A stretch of DNA of 64,000 nt from NCBI RefSeq assembly GCF_005943945.1, contig NZ_CP040710.1, forward strand, positions 4,659,615-4,723,614. The letters run 5' to 3'. The position numbers and the translations under genes were made by a program. This document shows, piece after piece, positions 35,990 through 45,559 of the stretch (its first letter is position 1; every line of letters begins with the position of its first letter). The notes beneath the pieces are model-generated. The model made no database searches. It had not been told where the DNA came from and saw only the letters and a list, made by a program, of their open reading frames with translations. This DNA comes from Aggregatimonas sangjinii. Lineage in GTDB: Bacteria > Bacteroidota > Bacteroidia > Flavobacteriales > Flavobacteriaceae.

Positions 35990-36396
35990 CGTTGTTCAAT
36001 CTACCTTCAAGCCCATATCAAGCCTGAAGTTAAGCTGCATAATTTGCTGACGACTCGCTGCCTTGGTGTTTCAGAGTACCTTTCCTAGGGACATGCTGGA
36101 ACTGCGCATTCGCTCGCAAAGTCTCGGTATCATGTGATGCATAATATAAAAAATATCGCACTTGAGACCATCTAGATAAATGCAGAAAATAACTCTATGA
36201 TTCCATAAAGCAGCTTATTGGTTCTAATAAATTGTTAAAATAAATAATATTTAAATAAAGAAGTATATATTTATGATGTAAGAATTAACTACAGGTTCTT
36301 AATTGTATAGATTACAAAATTTCATTGTATTATTCCTTTAATAACTGTGGAATATTATTTAAAATTTATAACAATCCTGAATTAAAGTTTTCAGCT
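35990..36396. other. Intergenic boundary into the AT-rich island
   Basis: About 400 bp without a supported gene. The left part is ordinary; from about 36160 base composition shifts sharply to A and T (for example AATAAATTGTTAAAATAAATAA), marking the left edge of the peptide-export island. No tRNA, direct repeat or integrase was found here. A TTG codon at 36325 in frame with the next gene is not preferred as a start. Confidence 0.5.
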
Positions 36397-37977
36397 ATGA
36401 GCAACCTTTTAGATTCTATGCGAATAATTTTGAGGTTGTTAAAGATTGAAAAAACAAATTCTTATTTGAAGGATACCCTTTTTTCTCATCCGAATTATCC
36501 AAGTCTCTTATCTATATCTGATACATTAGGAAAGTACAGGATAAACACCCTTGCAGTTAGAATAGGTGAAGAAAAATTACAAGAAATTCCTCTCCCGTGC
36601 TTTGTTCAAGTAGTTGATCAAGGCACTACTCTTTTATATATTTTAACCAAAATTAACTTAAATGAGGTAGTCCTAATTAAAGAATCCAATTTGATTACCA
36701 AATCCTCTAAGATGGATTTCCAAAAAAAATGGACAGGTATCTGTCTTCTCGTTGAGAAAACTAAAAATTCTAAAGAACCAGATATTGAGAAAAAGTTAGC
36801 CAGAAAAAAAAGTATTACAGTTTTATCATCTAGCATAACTACAGTACTAGTTACCTTGTCAATTTTAAGCATGTCGCAATCTTGGAATATGGACAAGTTC
36901 TTAGTTTCCAATTTAGGTTATCTTATTTTAAAAGTTACCGGTCTAATTACCACGATTTTATTATTATGGTATGAAGTGGATAAATATAACCCTGCTCTCC
37001 AAAGTTTTTGTTCGTCAAACAAAAAGATGAACTGTGAAAGGGTATTGGGCTCTAAACATGCCTTTCTTTTCAACGGTACTATTAGTGTGAGCGTAATAGC
37101 ATTTGGATATTTTTTTTCTTCTATTGTATTATTGCTATTAAAAAATTTTTCCAATAGCTCACTAAATATTTTATGTATTCTCACAATTAGCGCCTTGCCT
37201 GTTATTGCTTATTCAATATATATGCAATTTTTAGTGATTCGGGAATGGTGTAAATTTTGCATGATACTTTTGACGGTTTTGTTTTTCGAAAATGTTCTTG
37301 TCTATCTAACTGGAATTGAAATAAATAACATCAACATCCATGATATTTTAATATTTATTCTTTTCTTTTTGACACCAATATTGACATGGATTCTACTTAA
37401 GACAGTTTTTGAAAAAGGGAGAGAAACAAACATGCTAAGGCGAAATTTGAAGAAATTTAGAACTAACAAGAAAGTCTTTGAAAACCTCCTTTATGATTCT
37501 AAGAAATTAAGCACAAATCCTGATGGCTTAGGAATTTATATGAAAAACGCAAATCCCAAATACAAAGTATTGAAAATATGTAACCCCTACTGCAGTCCTT
37601 GTGCCAACGCGCATCCAATATTAGAAAAATTACATGATAATGGAATTATAGATTTACAAATTCTATTTACTGCCAAAGCAGACCAAAATGATAAAAAGTA
37701 CAAACCGGTGAGCCATTTATTGGCGATAAATGAAACTGATCCTAAAAATATTAGCCGAGCGTTAGATGATTGGTATTCGGCTAAAAGGAAAGATTATAAT
37801 GCATTTGCAAAAAAATACAAGATTAATGGGGAACTATTACAGCAAAATGATAAAGTCCGGAAAATGAAAGATTGGTGCGAAGCGGAGCAAATTATTCATA
37901 CCCCCACTATTTTTATAAATGGATATAAATTATCCAATGAATATAGTGTGGGAGATCTAAGCGTGCTTTTAAAATAA
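36397..37977 (+). CDS. Inactive C39-like domain / VKOR / thioredoxin fusion membrane protein
   Basis: 526 residues from ATG 36397. Residues ~1-125 resemble a C39 peptidase domain (YPSLLSISDTLGKYRINTLA; EEKLQEIPLPCFVQVVDQ; FQKKWTGICLLVEK) but lack the catalytic Cys and His seen in the exporter at 41825. About six membrane helices follow, with the vitamin K epoxide reductase Cys pair CSSNKKMNC and CXXC EWCKFC. The end is a thioredoxin domain with CSPC (CNPYCSPCANAH) and cis-Pro HTPTIFING. It should oxidise thiols, giving disulfides in substrates; the dead C39 domain may bind leader peptides. First gene of the island. Confidence 0.85.
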   Translation: MSNLLDSMRIILRLLKIEKTNSYLKDTLFSHPNYPSLLSISDTLGKYRINTLAVRIGEEKLQEIPLPCFVQVVDQGTTLLYILTKINLNEVVLIKESNLITKSSKMDFQKKWTGICLLVEKTKNSKEPDIEKKLARKKSITVLSSSITTVLVTLSILSMSQSWNMDKFLVSNLGYLILKVTGLITTILLLWYEVDKYNPALQSFCSSNKKMNCERVLGSKHAFLFNGTISVSVIAFGYFFSSIVLLLLKNFSNSSLNILCILTISALPVIAYSIYMQFLVIREWCKFCMILLTVLFFENVLVYLTGIEINNINIHDILIFILFFLTPILTWILLKTVFEKGRETNMLRRNLKKFRTNKKVFENLLYDSKKLSTNPDGLGIYMKNANPKYKVLKICNPYCSPCANAHPILEKLHDNGIIDLQILFTAKADQNDKKYKPVSHLLAINETDPKNISRALDDWYSAKRKDYNAFAKKYKINGELLQQNDKVRKMKDWCEAEQIIHTPTIFINGYKLSNEYSVGDLSVLLK

Positions 37978-38090
37978 AAAGTTATGATATAGAGGTAAGT
38001 ATCTAAAACAAAATTCTTTCGCGAAGAATGGACATAAACCTTGGATGTCCGTAAATGGCCAGGGCAGTTATAAATTTTAATTTTTTAATT

Positions 38091-38297
38091 ATGAAAAGTT
38101 TGTCAAGTCTAAATTTTGAGGCGAATGAAGTGCTTCAAAGAAGTCAAATGAAAACTGTTTTTGGCGGTGCAGTTTGTTCTAGTGGCAGTTCGGAAGTGGG
38201 ATTTGCATGCGCTGATGGAACTTCTGGTGGTTCGTATACCATCTGTAATGAACATTATGATGCGTTTGTAGAAATGGCAGAAGACTTTTGCGGTTAG
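38091..38297 (+). CDS. Double-glycine-leader precursor peptide with four-cysteine core
   Basis: 68 residues from the ATG at 38091. The leader MKSLSSLNFEANEVLQRSQM then KTVFGG carries Leu/Phe/Met spacing and a GG at residues 25-26, as expected for C39 cleavage. The 42-residue core begins AVCSSGSSEVGFACADGTSG and ends EMAEDFCG, with Cys at 29, 40, 52 and 67: two possible disulfides. Core composition is Gly/Ser-rich and acidic. It is probably a bacteriocin-like or signalling peptide, processed by the downstream PCAT exporter. No lanthipeptide, radical-SAM or other modification enzyme is nearby. A terminator follows. Confidence 0.82.
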   Translation: MKSLSSLNFEANEVLQRSQMKTVFGGAVCSSGSSEVGFACADGTSGGSYTICNEHYDAFVEMAEDFCG

Positions 38298-38332
38298 TGC
38301 AATTTATGTTTTAATTGCTAATCTGAATAGCT

Positions 38333-38368
38333 TTCTATTGGACTTAACGGTCCAATAGAAACTATTTT
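38333..38368 (+). terminator. Terminator between precursor peptide and GLPGLI gene
   Basis: TTTCTATTGGAC and GTCCAATAGAAA form a perfect 12-bp stem with a six-base loop, followed by CTATTTTTT. Sitting just after the precursor gene, it would make the short peptide transcript more abundant than the downstream genes. Confidence 0.85.
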
Positions 38369-38383
38369 TTAAAACCATAAGTA

Positions 38384-39172
38384 ATGAAAATCATAATATG
38401 GATTATTCTGATTGCAGGTCAAATTAACAGTTATTCACAACAAGAATTTAAGGGCATTGTTAATTACGGTCATAAAAAAAGTTTGGGTATGGGAACTCCT
38501 ATCGGAATTGACTATAATGCGCAACTTGTTTTTAACGCTTTTTTAGCAACCTATACATACAATAAAGATGACTTGGAAGGAGGCCATGTAAACGAAATGA
38601 AAAGTATTAGAAAAAACGAGAAACAGGCGTTTATAGTTGGAAAAAAAACAACCGAAATTGGTCTTGCTTATCATATGGATAGGGATACCGACTTATTTAA
38701 GAATAGAGATATTGGCTATTTTTACGTTAAAGATTCAATCCCAAAAATGAAATGGGAAATACATGATGATACTAAGAAAATTGGGGATTTTCAATGTTCG
38801 AAAGCAACTACAAATTTCAGAGGAAGAGATTATACAGCTTGGTTTAGCACAGACATTCCCTTACCCTATGGACCATGGAAACTGCATGGTCTACCTGGTT
38901 TAATTTTAGAAGCTTATGATACACATAAAGAAATCTTTTTTTATTTCAAATCAATTGAATATCCTACAAGTCAGGATATTGACATATTTATACCCGAACC
39001 CGAAAGTGAAGGAAAAGATTGGATTTCATCAGAAAAATTTAAATCAGAAATGATAAAGAGATATGAAAAGGCCATTATTAGCGGAAGAATGTTTTCAGAA
39101 CAATCTTCGGCACCCACAAAGTCAAAGAAAAAAATGCCTATGAAAAACCTATTTATTGAAGTTTTTGATTAA
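38384..39172 (+). CDS. GLPGLI family protein
   Basis: 262 residues with signal peptide MKIIIWIILIAGQINSYSQ and the family hallmark in GPWKLHGLPGLILEAYD (about residues 165-181). GLPGLI proteins are secreted Bacteroidota proteins of unknown function frequently found next to TonB-type outer-membrane proteins, as here. The C-terminus is basic and Ser/Lys-rich (PTKSKKKMPMKNLF). It overlaps the receptor start by 17 bp, so the two are coupled. Its likely role is an accessory to the receptor in peptide handling, which is inference. Confidence 0.88.
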   Translation: MKIIIWIILIAGQINSYSQQEFKGIVNYGHKKSLGMGTPIGIDYNAQLVFNAFLATYTYNKDDLEGGHVNEMKSIRKNEKQAFIVGKKTTEIGLAYHMDRDTDLFKNRDIGYFYVKDSIPKMKWEIHDDTKKIGDFQCSKATTNFRGRDYTAWFSTDIPLPYGPWKLHGLPGLILEAYDTHKEIFFYFKSIEYPTSQDIDIFIPEPESEGKDWISSEKFKSEMIKRYEKAIISGRMFSEQSSAPTKSKKKMPMKNLFIEVFD

Positions 39173-41795
39173 AAAATATACACTATTACTAATATTAATC
39201 AGCTATGCAGGCCACGCTCAAAATATAGCGATAAAGGGGCAGATATATAATACGGACAAAGCAGCTATTATTAATGCTAGTATTGTTATTTATGTAGATG
39301 GTTTGATTGATGGATACGTATATTCTAATGATTTAGGGTACTACAAGATAAAATCAAAAAGCTTGAAGAAAAATGACACCTTAAAACTAGTAGTAAATAG
39401 CTTGGGCTATAAAAGTGTTACAAAGATAATTAGTTCTCAAGAAGTAAAAGAAATAGTTCAGGATTTTATATTAGAAGAAAAGGTTGAAGAACTGAATGAA
39501 GTTGTTTTAGAAGCTTGGGAAAAAATGAAGGTTAGCGGAGATACCGTTACTTTTAGGGCAGATACATATATGAACGGGTCCGAACAAGTAGTTGAAGACT
39601 TGTTGAAAAATCTTCCTGGTATTGAAGTCCTAAAGGATGGAAATATAAAAGTCAATGGTAAATCAATCGACAAATTGTTGATTGAGGGAGATGATCTTTT
39701 TGATGAAAAGTATAAATTGCTTTCCAAAAATTTGGATGCAAAGAATATATCGGAGGTTCAAATTTTAAGTAATTTTGAAGACAATCCTGTTTTAAAAAGT
39801 TTTCAAGAATCGGATAAAGTAGCGATAAACTTAACCCTAAATGAGGACAAGAAAAATGTATGGTTCGGAAATGCAAGTATTGGCGTTGGAAGTGATGAAC
39901 GATACAGCGGTTCAATCAATGTAGGGTTATTAAAGAAGAAGATTAAGTTTTTTAATCTGACAAATTTTAATAACACTAGAAATTTAGCAGTTTCTCAAGT
40001 AAAAAATAGTGGTGGACTAAATATTTTAGACTCGGAAGCCGAAAAAAAATTTGAAAAGGAAAGTAACACAATAGTAGATATTAATAATGTAGTAGACCCA
40101 AACTTTTCCGATAATGAAGATGTATTTAACAATTCATTTTTGAATTCTCTTGCCTTAGTTACCAATCTTTCCGAAAGGACTAAATTAAGAAGCTTAAACT
40201 ATTATGTCTTAGATAAAATCAGTAAGCAAAATACAAACATAGTCCAGTACTTTGCTACTCCTGAGACAGTAGAATTTTCAGAGGAAAAGAAGATTACTAC
40301 TAAAGACATCTTTTTAGCGACGGAACTAGAAATAAAACATTTTAGTAAAGATAATACTTATTTCAAGTATGACTTTTCTTTTGAAAATAATCCGACAATA
40401 ACCAACGGAAATGTATTAACCAATAATAATATGATTTTTCAAGTTCAAGATGATGAAAAATATAATTTCTTCAACCACTTGAATATTACTAAATCACTAA
40501 AGGAAAACAAGTTACTATCTGTATATGCATATTATGGTGTAAATCATACAACACAAAATTATACTGTACAGCCAAACGTTTTTAACGAACAATTGGGGGG
40601 AAATCCGCCACGCCTAACACGTATAAAACAAAACACAAATTCACCACTTAGATACACAGGGCTATCAGCAGAAATCATTTCCAAATACAAAAGGTCAGAA
40701 TTAGGTTTTGAACTCTCCGGGGGTCTTGAAAATGATGAAATCAAATCTTCATTTATACTAGACAATCAATTACCTGTAGATTCCCTATCAAACAATACTA
40801 ACTTTAGAACAGCAACTTTAAGCGTTAGCGGCAGTTATACATACTACTTTTCGCAAAAATTGAAATTAAAATCATCTGTTAATATTGCTCAAAATTACCT
40901 TACTCTAAATGATGACAAGAGTCAATTATTTTTTTTTAACCCTCAAATCGGTTTGGCCTATAAGAAAGATGAAATAGGTTCTTTTGGTCTAAATTATAGG
41001 ATTACAAATAACCAACCTCCTATTCAGTATCTGAATGAAAATTTTATTCTGAAAAACTATAGAACTTTTACTAAAGGGTTGAGTGATATTATCCCGACTA
41101 AAAATCAAAGTCTAAACTTAAGGTATACTTATAAAAGTTTTGAGAAATTATTTTTAATAAATTCTTTTTTCTCTTACAGTTTTTCAAATGTCAACTATGG
41201 TTTTGAAAGTATTGTCGATAAGACCTCAAGTTTCAATACATATAAAATTCTAGAAGGTGGCGATATGTTCAATTCAAATTTAGGTATCAACAGTTATTTG
41301 AAAAGTTTGCCACTGTCGTTCAGATTAAACATCTTTCAATCCTGGAGCACTAACTTTGTAGACGTTAACAATAGTCTGGGAATTGTAAAAAATTATAATT
41401 CTAATTATAGATTACAAGGGACGACCTATTTAAACATTCCTTTAAACTTTAAATTTCACCTACAATTTAATTATTCAACAGGAGAGTTTGATAATCAGAA
41501 AACTTCAAACGATTACATAGAAGCCTCATTAAATCCAATTTTGGAATTATCGGATAAGTGGGTTATAGAAATAAGAAATGATTTTTACTCGATAAATAAT
41601 AATAATTTTTTATTTACAAATGCAGAAATAAATTTTAATCCAATTAAAAGTAAATGGTCTTACCAATTGATTGGCAGTAATTTATCAAATATTCAAGAAT
41701 TTTCAAATGTTTATATATCCGAGTTTCAGAGTAGTAAATCTAGCTTCAGAATCGTGCCGCGATATTTTATATTGAATGCGAAATATAGATTTTAA
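39156..41795 (+). CDS. TonB-dependent-receptor-type outer-membrane protein with carboxypeptidase-like domain
   Basis: 879 residues. Start TTG 39156 (MKFLIKKYTLLLILISYAGH), signal peptide ending GHAQ. A CarboxypepD_reg-like domain follows (IKGQIYNTDKAAIINASIVI; YKIKSKSLKKNDTLKL), then a plug (YMNGSEQVVEDLLKNLPGIE; NVKVNGK-like DGNIKVNGKSIDKLLIEGDD) and a long barrel ending YFILNAKYRF. Strong AT bias is shared with its neighbours. It is coupled to the GLPGLI gene. It may export, receive or respond to the peptide product; direction of transport cannot be told from sequence. Confidence 0.85.
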   Translation: MKFLIKKYTLLLILISYAGHAQNIAIKGQIYNTDKAAIINASIVIYVDGLIDGYVYSNDLGYYKIKSKSLKKNDTLKLVVNSLGYKSVTKIISSQEVKEIVQDFILEEKVEELNEVVLEAWEKMKVSGDTVTFRADTYMNGSEQVVEDLLKNLPGIEVLKDGNIKVNGKSIDKLLIEGDDLFDEKYKLLSKNLDAKNISEVQILSNFEDNPVLKSFQESDKVAINLTLNEDKKNVWFGNASIGVGSDERYSGSINVGLLKKKIKFFNLTNFNNTRNLAVSQVKNSGGLNILDSEAEKKFEKESNTIVDINNVVDPNFSDNEDVFNNSFLNSLALVTNLSERTKLRSLNYYVLDKISKQNTNIVQYFATPETVEFSEEKKITTKDIFLATELEIKHFSKDNTYFKYDFSFENNPTITNGNVLTNNNMIFQVQDDEKYNFFNHLNITKSLKENKLLSVYAYYGVNHTTQNYTVQPNVFNEQLGGNPPRLTRIKQNTNSPLRYTGLSAEIISKYKRSELGFELSGGLENDEIKSSFILDNQLPVDSLSNNTNFRTATLSVSGSYTYYFSQKLKLKSSVNIAQNYLTLNDDKSQLFFFNPQIGLAYKKDEIGSFGLNYRITNNQPPIQYLNENFILKNYRTFTKGLSDIIPTKNQSLNLRYTYKSFEKLFLINSFFSYSFSNVNYGFESIVDKTSSFNTYKILEGGDMFNSNLGINSYLKSLPLSFRLNIFQSWSTNFVDVNNSLGIVKNYNSNYRLQGTTYLNIPLNFKFHLQFNYSTGEFDNQKTSNDYIEASLNPILELSDKWVIEIRNDFYSINNNNFLFTNAEINFNPIKSKWSYQLIGSNLSNIQEFSNVYISEFQSSKSSFRIVPRYFILNAKYRF

Positions 41796-41824
41796 AAACA
41801 TATTACTCCATTAAAATTTATTAA

Positions 41825-44023
41825 TTGAAGAAAACCTTTCCTTTCTATAGGCAGCCTGACTCCAAAGACTGTGGCCCCACATGTTTACGAATAGTTTCTA
41901 AGCATTATGGTAAGTTAATATCATTAGAAAAAATTAGACGGTTATCTGAGACTACAAGGGAAGGTAGTAATCTACTTAAATTAAGTGATGCAGCTGAGGC
42001 ATTGGGCTTTAAGACTATAGGCGTTAAGTTGGGATATAATAAACTCAAAGCAGCTCCATTGCCTTTTATTGTGCATTGGAATAAAAACCATTTTGCTGTA
42101 GTATATAAAATAAAGAATAGCAGGGTTTTTGTTTCTGATCCGGCGTACGGATTGATTGATTATTCTATAAATGAATTTATTGGTCATTGGATTGGAAATA
42201 ATGCTGATGACACGTCTCAAGAAGGAATCGCTCTTTTATTGGAGACTACCCTAAAATTCAAAAAGCAGGATTGGGAAGAAACAAATCGAAGTTCAATTGG
42301 GTTCATTTATCAATATTTCTTTAAGTACAAAAGTTTATTAATACAACTCTGTATTGGTCTTTTAGCAGGTAGCGTTTTACAGCTTATTTTCCCATTTTTG
42401 ACACAAAGTATAGTAGATGTGGGTATTCAAAATCAAGATGTTAGCTTCATATACATTGTTCTTATTGCACAAGTGATGCTTTACATTGGAAAAGCTAGTA
42501 TTGAAATCTTTAGGAGTTGGATTTTATTACATCTTAGCACGCGTATCAATATTTCTTTGGTTTCTGATTTTTTCATAAAATTAATGAACCTCCCGATTGC
42601 ATTCTTCGATACTCGTATGACAGGAGATATAATGCAACGTATCAATGACCATAATAGGATTGAACAGCTGCTCACGGGTTCTACTTTAAACACGTTGTTT
42701 TCATTCGTCAACTTAGTTGTTTTTGGTGCTGTTTTATTCTATTACAGTCCTACAATTTTTTTGATTTTTATATTTGGTAGTTTCCTATATGTTATATGGA
42801 TACTTTATTTTTTAAAACGTAGAAAAGAATTGGATTACAAACGTTTTTCTGAGCTTAGTGAAGAGCAAAGCACCGTCATTGAACTTATCAATGGGATGCA
42901 AGAGATTAAAATGAATAATGCAGAAAAGCAAAAAAGATGGAAATGGGAATTTAATCAAGCACGTCTGTTTAAAGTCTCAATAAAAAGTCTGTCTTTGGAA
43001 CAGACCCAAGGAACAGGATCTTCTTTTATAAACGAACTCAAAAATATTGGGATAACATTTACTTCGGCGATTTTAGTTATTGAAGGAAGCATAACGTTGG
43101 GAATGATGCTCTCTATACAATATATTATTGGCCAATTAAACGGCCCTATCACTCAAATGGTAGGCTTTATCCGTGCTTATCAAGACGCTAAAATCAGTAT
43201 GGAACGTTTGGCAGAAATTCACGACAAAGATGATGAAGAAAGTAAAGAAAAACAATTTGTTTCAGTTGTAAAAGAGAACCAAGAATTACAATTAAGTAAA
43301 GTAGATTTTAGATACTTAGGTAGTGATGAAAAGGTATTAAAAGGGATTGATTTGGTCATACCGCCGAAAAAGATAACCGCCATTGTAGGCGCAAGTGGTA
43401 GCGGAAAAACTACTTTAATGAAACTTTTACTGAAATTTTACCAACCTGATAATGGAACAATTACTTATGGTGAAAATGACTTAGCTTCTATTTCACATAG
43501 AACTTGGAGGGATGAATGCGGAGTGGTCATGCAAGAGGGATATATTTTTAATGATACAATAGGTTATAATATCGCTGTTGGGCAAAGTGTGATTGATTAT
43601 CAAAAGTTAATTAAAGCATCTAAAGTTGCCAATATTTATGATTTCATCCAAAATCTGCCTCTTGGATTTAACACCAAAATTGGTAATGAAGGAATAGGAA
43701 TAAGCACTGGACAAAAACAACGTTTGTTAATAGCGAGAGCGATTTACAAGAATCCTAAAATTTTATTTTTCGATGAGGCTACCTCCGCACTGGATTCTAA
43801 GAATGAACGTATTATTATGGAAAATCTTAATTCATTTTTTAAAAATAGAACGGTAGTTGTTATTGCTCACCGATTAAGCACAGTTAAGAATGCCAATAAA
43901 ATAGTGGTAATTGATGAGGGTGAAATTATAGAAATAGGCTCTCATGAAGCATTGTTAAGTACAAAAGGGATATATTATAATTTGGTTAGGAGTCAATTGG
44001 AACTTGGAAATATAAAAAGGTAA
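41825..44023 (+). CDS. Peptidase-containing ABC transporter (C39 PCAT, bacteriocin-type exporter)
   Basis: 732 residues. C39 domain: QPDSKDCGPTCLRIVSKHYG (catalytic Cys), NKNHFAVVYKI (His) and VSDPAYG (Asp), all intact. Six-helix ABC membrane domain follows (LLAGSVLQLIFPFLTQSIVD), then an ATPase with Walker A GASGSGKTTLMK, signature STGQKQRLLIARA, Walker B ILFFDEATSALDS and H-loop VVVIAHRLSTVK. It cuts after the GG of leader peptides and exports the core across the inner membrane. Start is TTG 41825, as no ATG precedes the C39 motif. It forms a pair with HlyD, starting one base after its stop. Confidence 0.93.
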   Translation: MKKTFPFYRQPDSKDCGPTCLRIVSKHYGKLISLEKIRRLSETTREGSNLLKLSDAAEALGFKTIGVKLGYNKLKAAPLPFIVHWNKNHFAVVYKIKNSRVFVSDPAYGLIDYSINEFIGHWIGNNADDTSQEGIALLLETTLKFKKQDWEETNRSSIGFIYQYFFKYKSLLIQLCIGLLAGSVLQLIFPFLTQSIVDVGIQNQDVSFIYIVLIAQVMLYIGKASIEIFRSWILLHLSTRINISLVSDFFIKLMNLPIAFFDTRMTGDIMQRINDHNRIEQLLTGSTLNTLFSFVNLVVFGAVLFYYSPTIFLIFIFGSFLYVIWILYFLKRRKELDYKRFSELSEEQSTVIELINGMQEIKMNNAEKQKRWKWEFNQARLFKVSIKSLSLEQTQGTGSSFINELKNIGITFTSAILVIEGSITLGMMLSIQYIIGQLNGPITQMVGFIRAYQDAKISMERLAEIHDKDDEESKEKQFVSVVKENQELQLSKVDFRYLGSDEKVLKGIDLVIPPKKITAIVGASGSGKTTLMKLLLKFYQPDNGTITYGENDLASISHRTWRDECGVVMQEGYIFNDTIGYNIAVGQSVIDYQKLIKASKVANIYDFIQNLPLGFNTKIGNEGIGISTGQKQRLLIARAIYKNPKILFFDEATSALDSKNERIIMENLNSFFKNRTVVVIAHRLSTVKNANKIVVIDEGEIIEIGSHEALLSTKGIYYNLVRSQLELGNIKR

Positions 44024-44024
44024 A

Positions 44025-45323
44025 ATGCCAGATAAGGTTAAGATTATAAAACTTAAATTACGGTCAGAAGAAGTACAAGAAATTCTGACAACACCACCTT
44101 CATGGATTGTACGCTGGGGAATGGCCCTTATCTTTATCTTAACAATTATTCTTATACTACTATCTTTTTTAATAAATTATCCGGACTTTGTAACGGCAAA
44201 AATATTGGTAACAACTAAAGAACCGACCGAAAAGATAGTAGCTAGATATTCTGGTTCAATAGATAAATTTTTTGTTGAAAATCGGGACAGCGTCCAAATT
44301 GGACAGGCAATCGCAGTTTTGAAAAATTCTGCAATAGATACTGACGTTTATCGACTAAAAGAGCTTCTGGACTCCATTGGCTACAATATAAGAGATTTCA
44401 TTTTTCCTTTAGAAGTTACATCCAAGCTAAGGCTAGGGGAAATTGAGCCATCATATATTGAATTTGAAAAAAATTATATTGAATATAGTCTACTGAAGAA
44501 TCTAAAGCCCTACGAAAATCAATTGTCAGGGAATAGAAATTCACTTACAGAACTCAAAAGTCAGATGACAAATCAAATCGCACAAAAAAAAATTTTAGAA
44601 GACGAAATTATTTTAAGGCAAAATGAATTTGAACGTCACGAAAGACTATTTAAAAAAGGAGTTATTTCAAATCAAGAGTATGAACAGAAACAATTGGATA
44701 TTTTACAAACGCAGAAAAGTATAAATGCAATGGCTATTTCAATTTCTCAAATGCGCGAAGCTATATCTGGTGCCAATCAATCCATAAGAACTACATTTAT
44801 TAACAAAAACAAGGACAATACAACTTTTTTAAAGAACCTCTTGCAAGCCTATAACACCTTAAATCGCGCTATAGGCGAGTGGGAATATAAGTATGTTCTA
44901 TCATCTTCCATTAACGGTAAAATCAGCTTTCATGAATTTTGGGGAACTAATCAACAGGTAAATACAGGTGATGTTGTATTCTCTATATTACCACTAGATA
45001 AGAACGAATTAGTTGGTAAATTGGTCATTCCATCGCAGAATGCTGGTAAAGTGATTCTGGGACAAAAAGTATTAGTCAAATTAGATAATTTCCCGTACCA
45101 ACAATATGGAATGCTAATTGGCGAGGTAAAGAACATATCCGCCTCACCCAATTCAGAAGGAAATTATTTTGTTTACATAGCTCTTTCAAATGGAACTAAA
45201 ACATCTTATAACAAAACACTTCCTTTTGACCAAGAACTAATAGGAAACGCAGAAATAATCACAGAAAATTTAAGTATTGCACAACGTATTCTTTATAAAT
45301 TCAAGGATGTTTTTAAGTATTAA
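44025..45323 (+). CDS. HlyD family secretion protein (membrane fusion adaptor)
   Basis: 432 residues: one N-terminal TM (MALIFILTIILILLSFLINY), split biotinyl-lipoyl-like motifs (VARYSGSIDKFFVENRDSVQ; INGKISFHEFWGTNQQVNTG DVVF), long coiled-coil hairpin (about residues 165-260) and a C-terminal barrel (LVIPSQNAGKVILGQKVLVK). It bridges the PCAT exporter to an outer-membrane channel. No dedicated TolC is in the island, so it would use one from elsewhere, perhaps the one at 58.4-59.8 kb. It ends the AT-rich island. Confidence 0.88.
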   Translation: MPDKVKIIKLKLRSEEVQEILTTPPSWIVRWGMALIFILTIILILLSFLINYPDFVTAKILVTTKEPTEKIVARYSGSIDKFFVENRDSVQIGQAIAVLKNSAIDTDVYRLKELLDSIGYNIRDFIFPLEVTSKLRLGEIEPSYIEFEKNYIEYSLLKNLKPYENQLSGNRNSLTELKSQMTNQIAQKKILEDEIILRQNEFERHERLFKKGVISNQEYEQKQLDILQTQKSINAMAISISQMREAISGANQSIRTTFINKNKDNTTFLKNLLQAYNTLNRAIGEWEYKYVLSSSINGKISFHEFWGTNQQVNTGDVVFSILPLDKNELVGKLVIPSQNAGKVILGQKVLVKLDNFPYQQYGMLIGEVKNISASPNSEGNYFVYIALSNGTKTSYNKTLPFDQELIGNAEIITENLSIAQRILYKFKDVFKY

Positions 45324-45559
45324 CCAAAAGATGTAAATCGATATACTATATCGAGAGGACATTTTCAATACTTCTGTAGGCTTACCCTTTTAATTACATC
45401 GTAGATACACCCCAGCCCTTACCGAAATCAACTTTTAAACACTGACCATAGTAAAAAAAGGGATCAAGTATGAAAATGATTCAAAAACATTCCTCTGGCA
45501 ATCTGAGGACATATATTCTTGAAAATTAGCCGAACTCCTAAACGCGCCGAAAAATATAA

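Noticed and set aside
36325..36396. TTG start 24 codons before the chosen ATG of the VKOR fusion gene
   Set aside because: The extension is not hydrophobic or otherwise meaningful, and the C39-like domain starts at the ATG at 36397.
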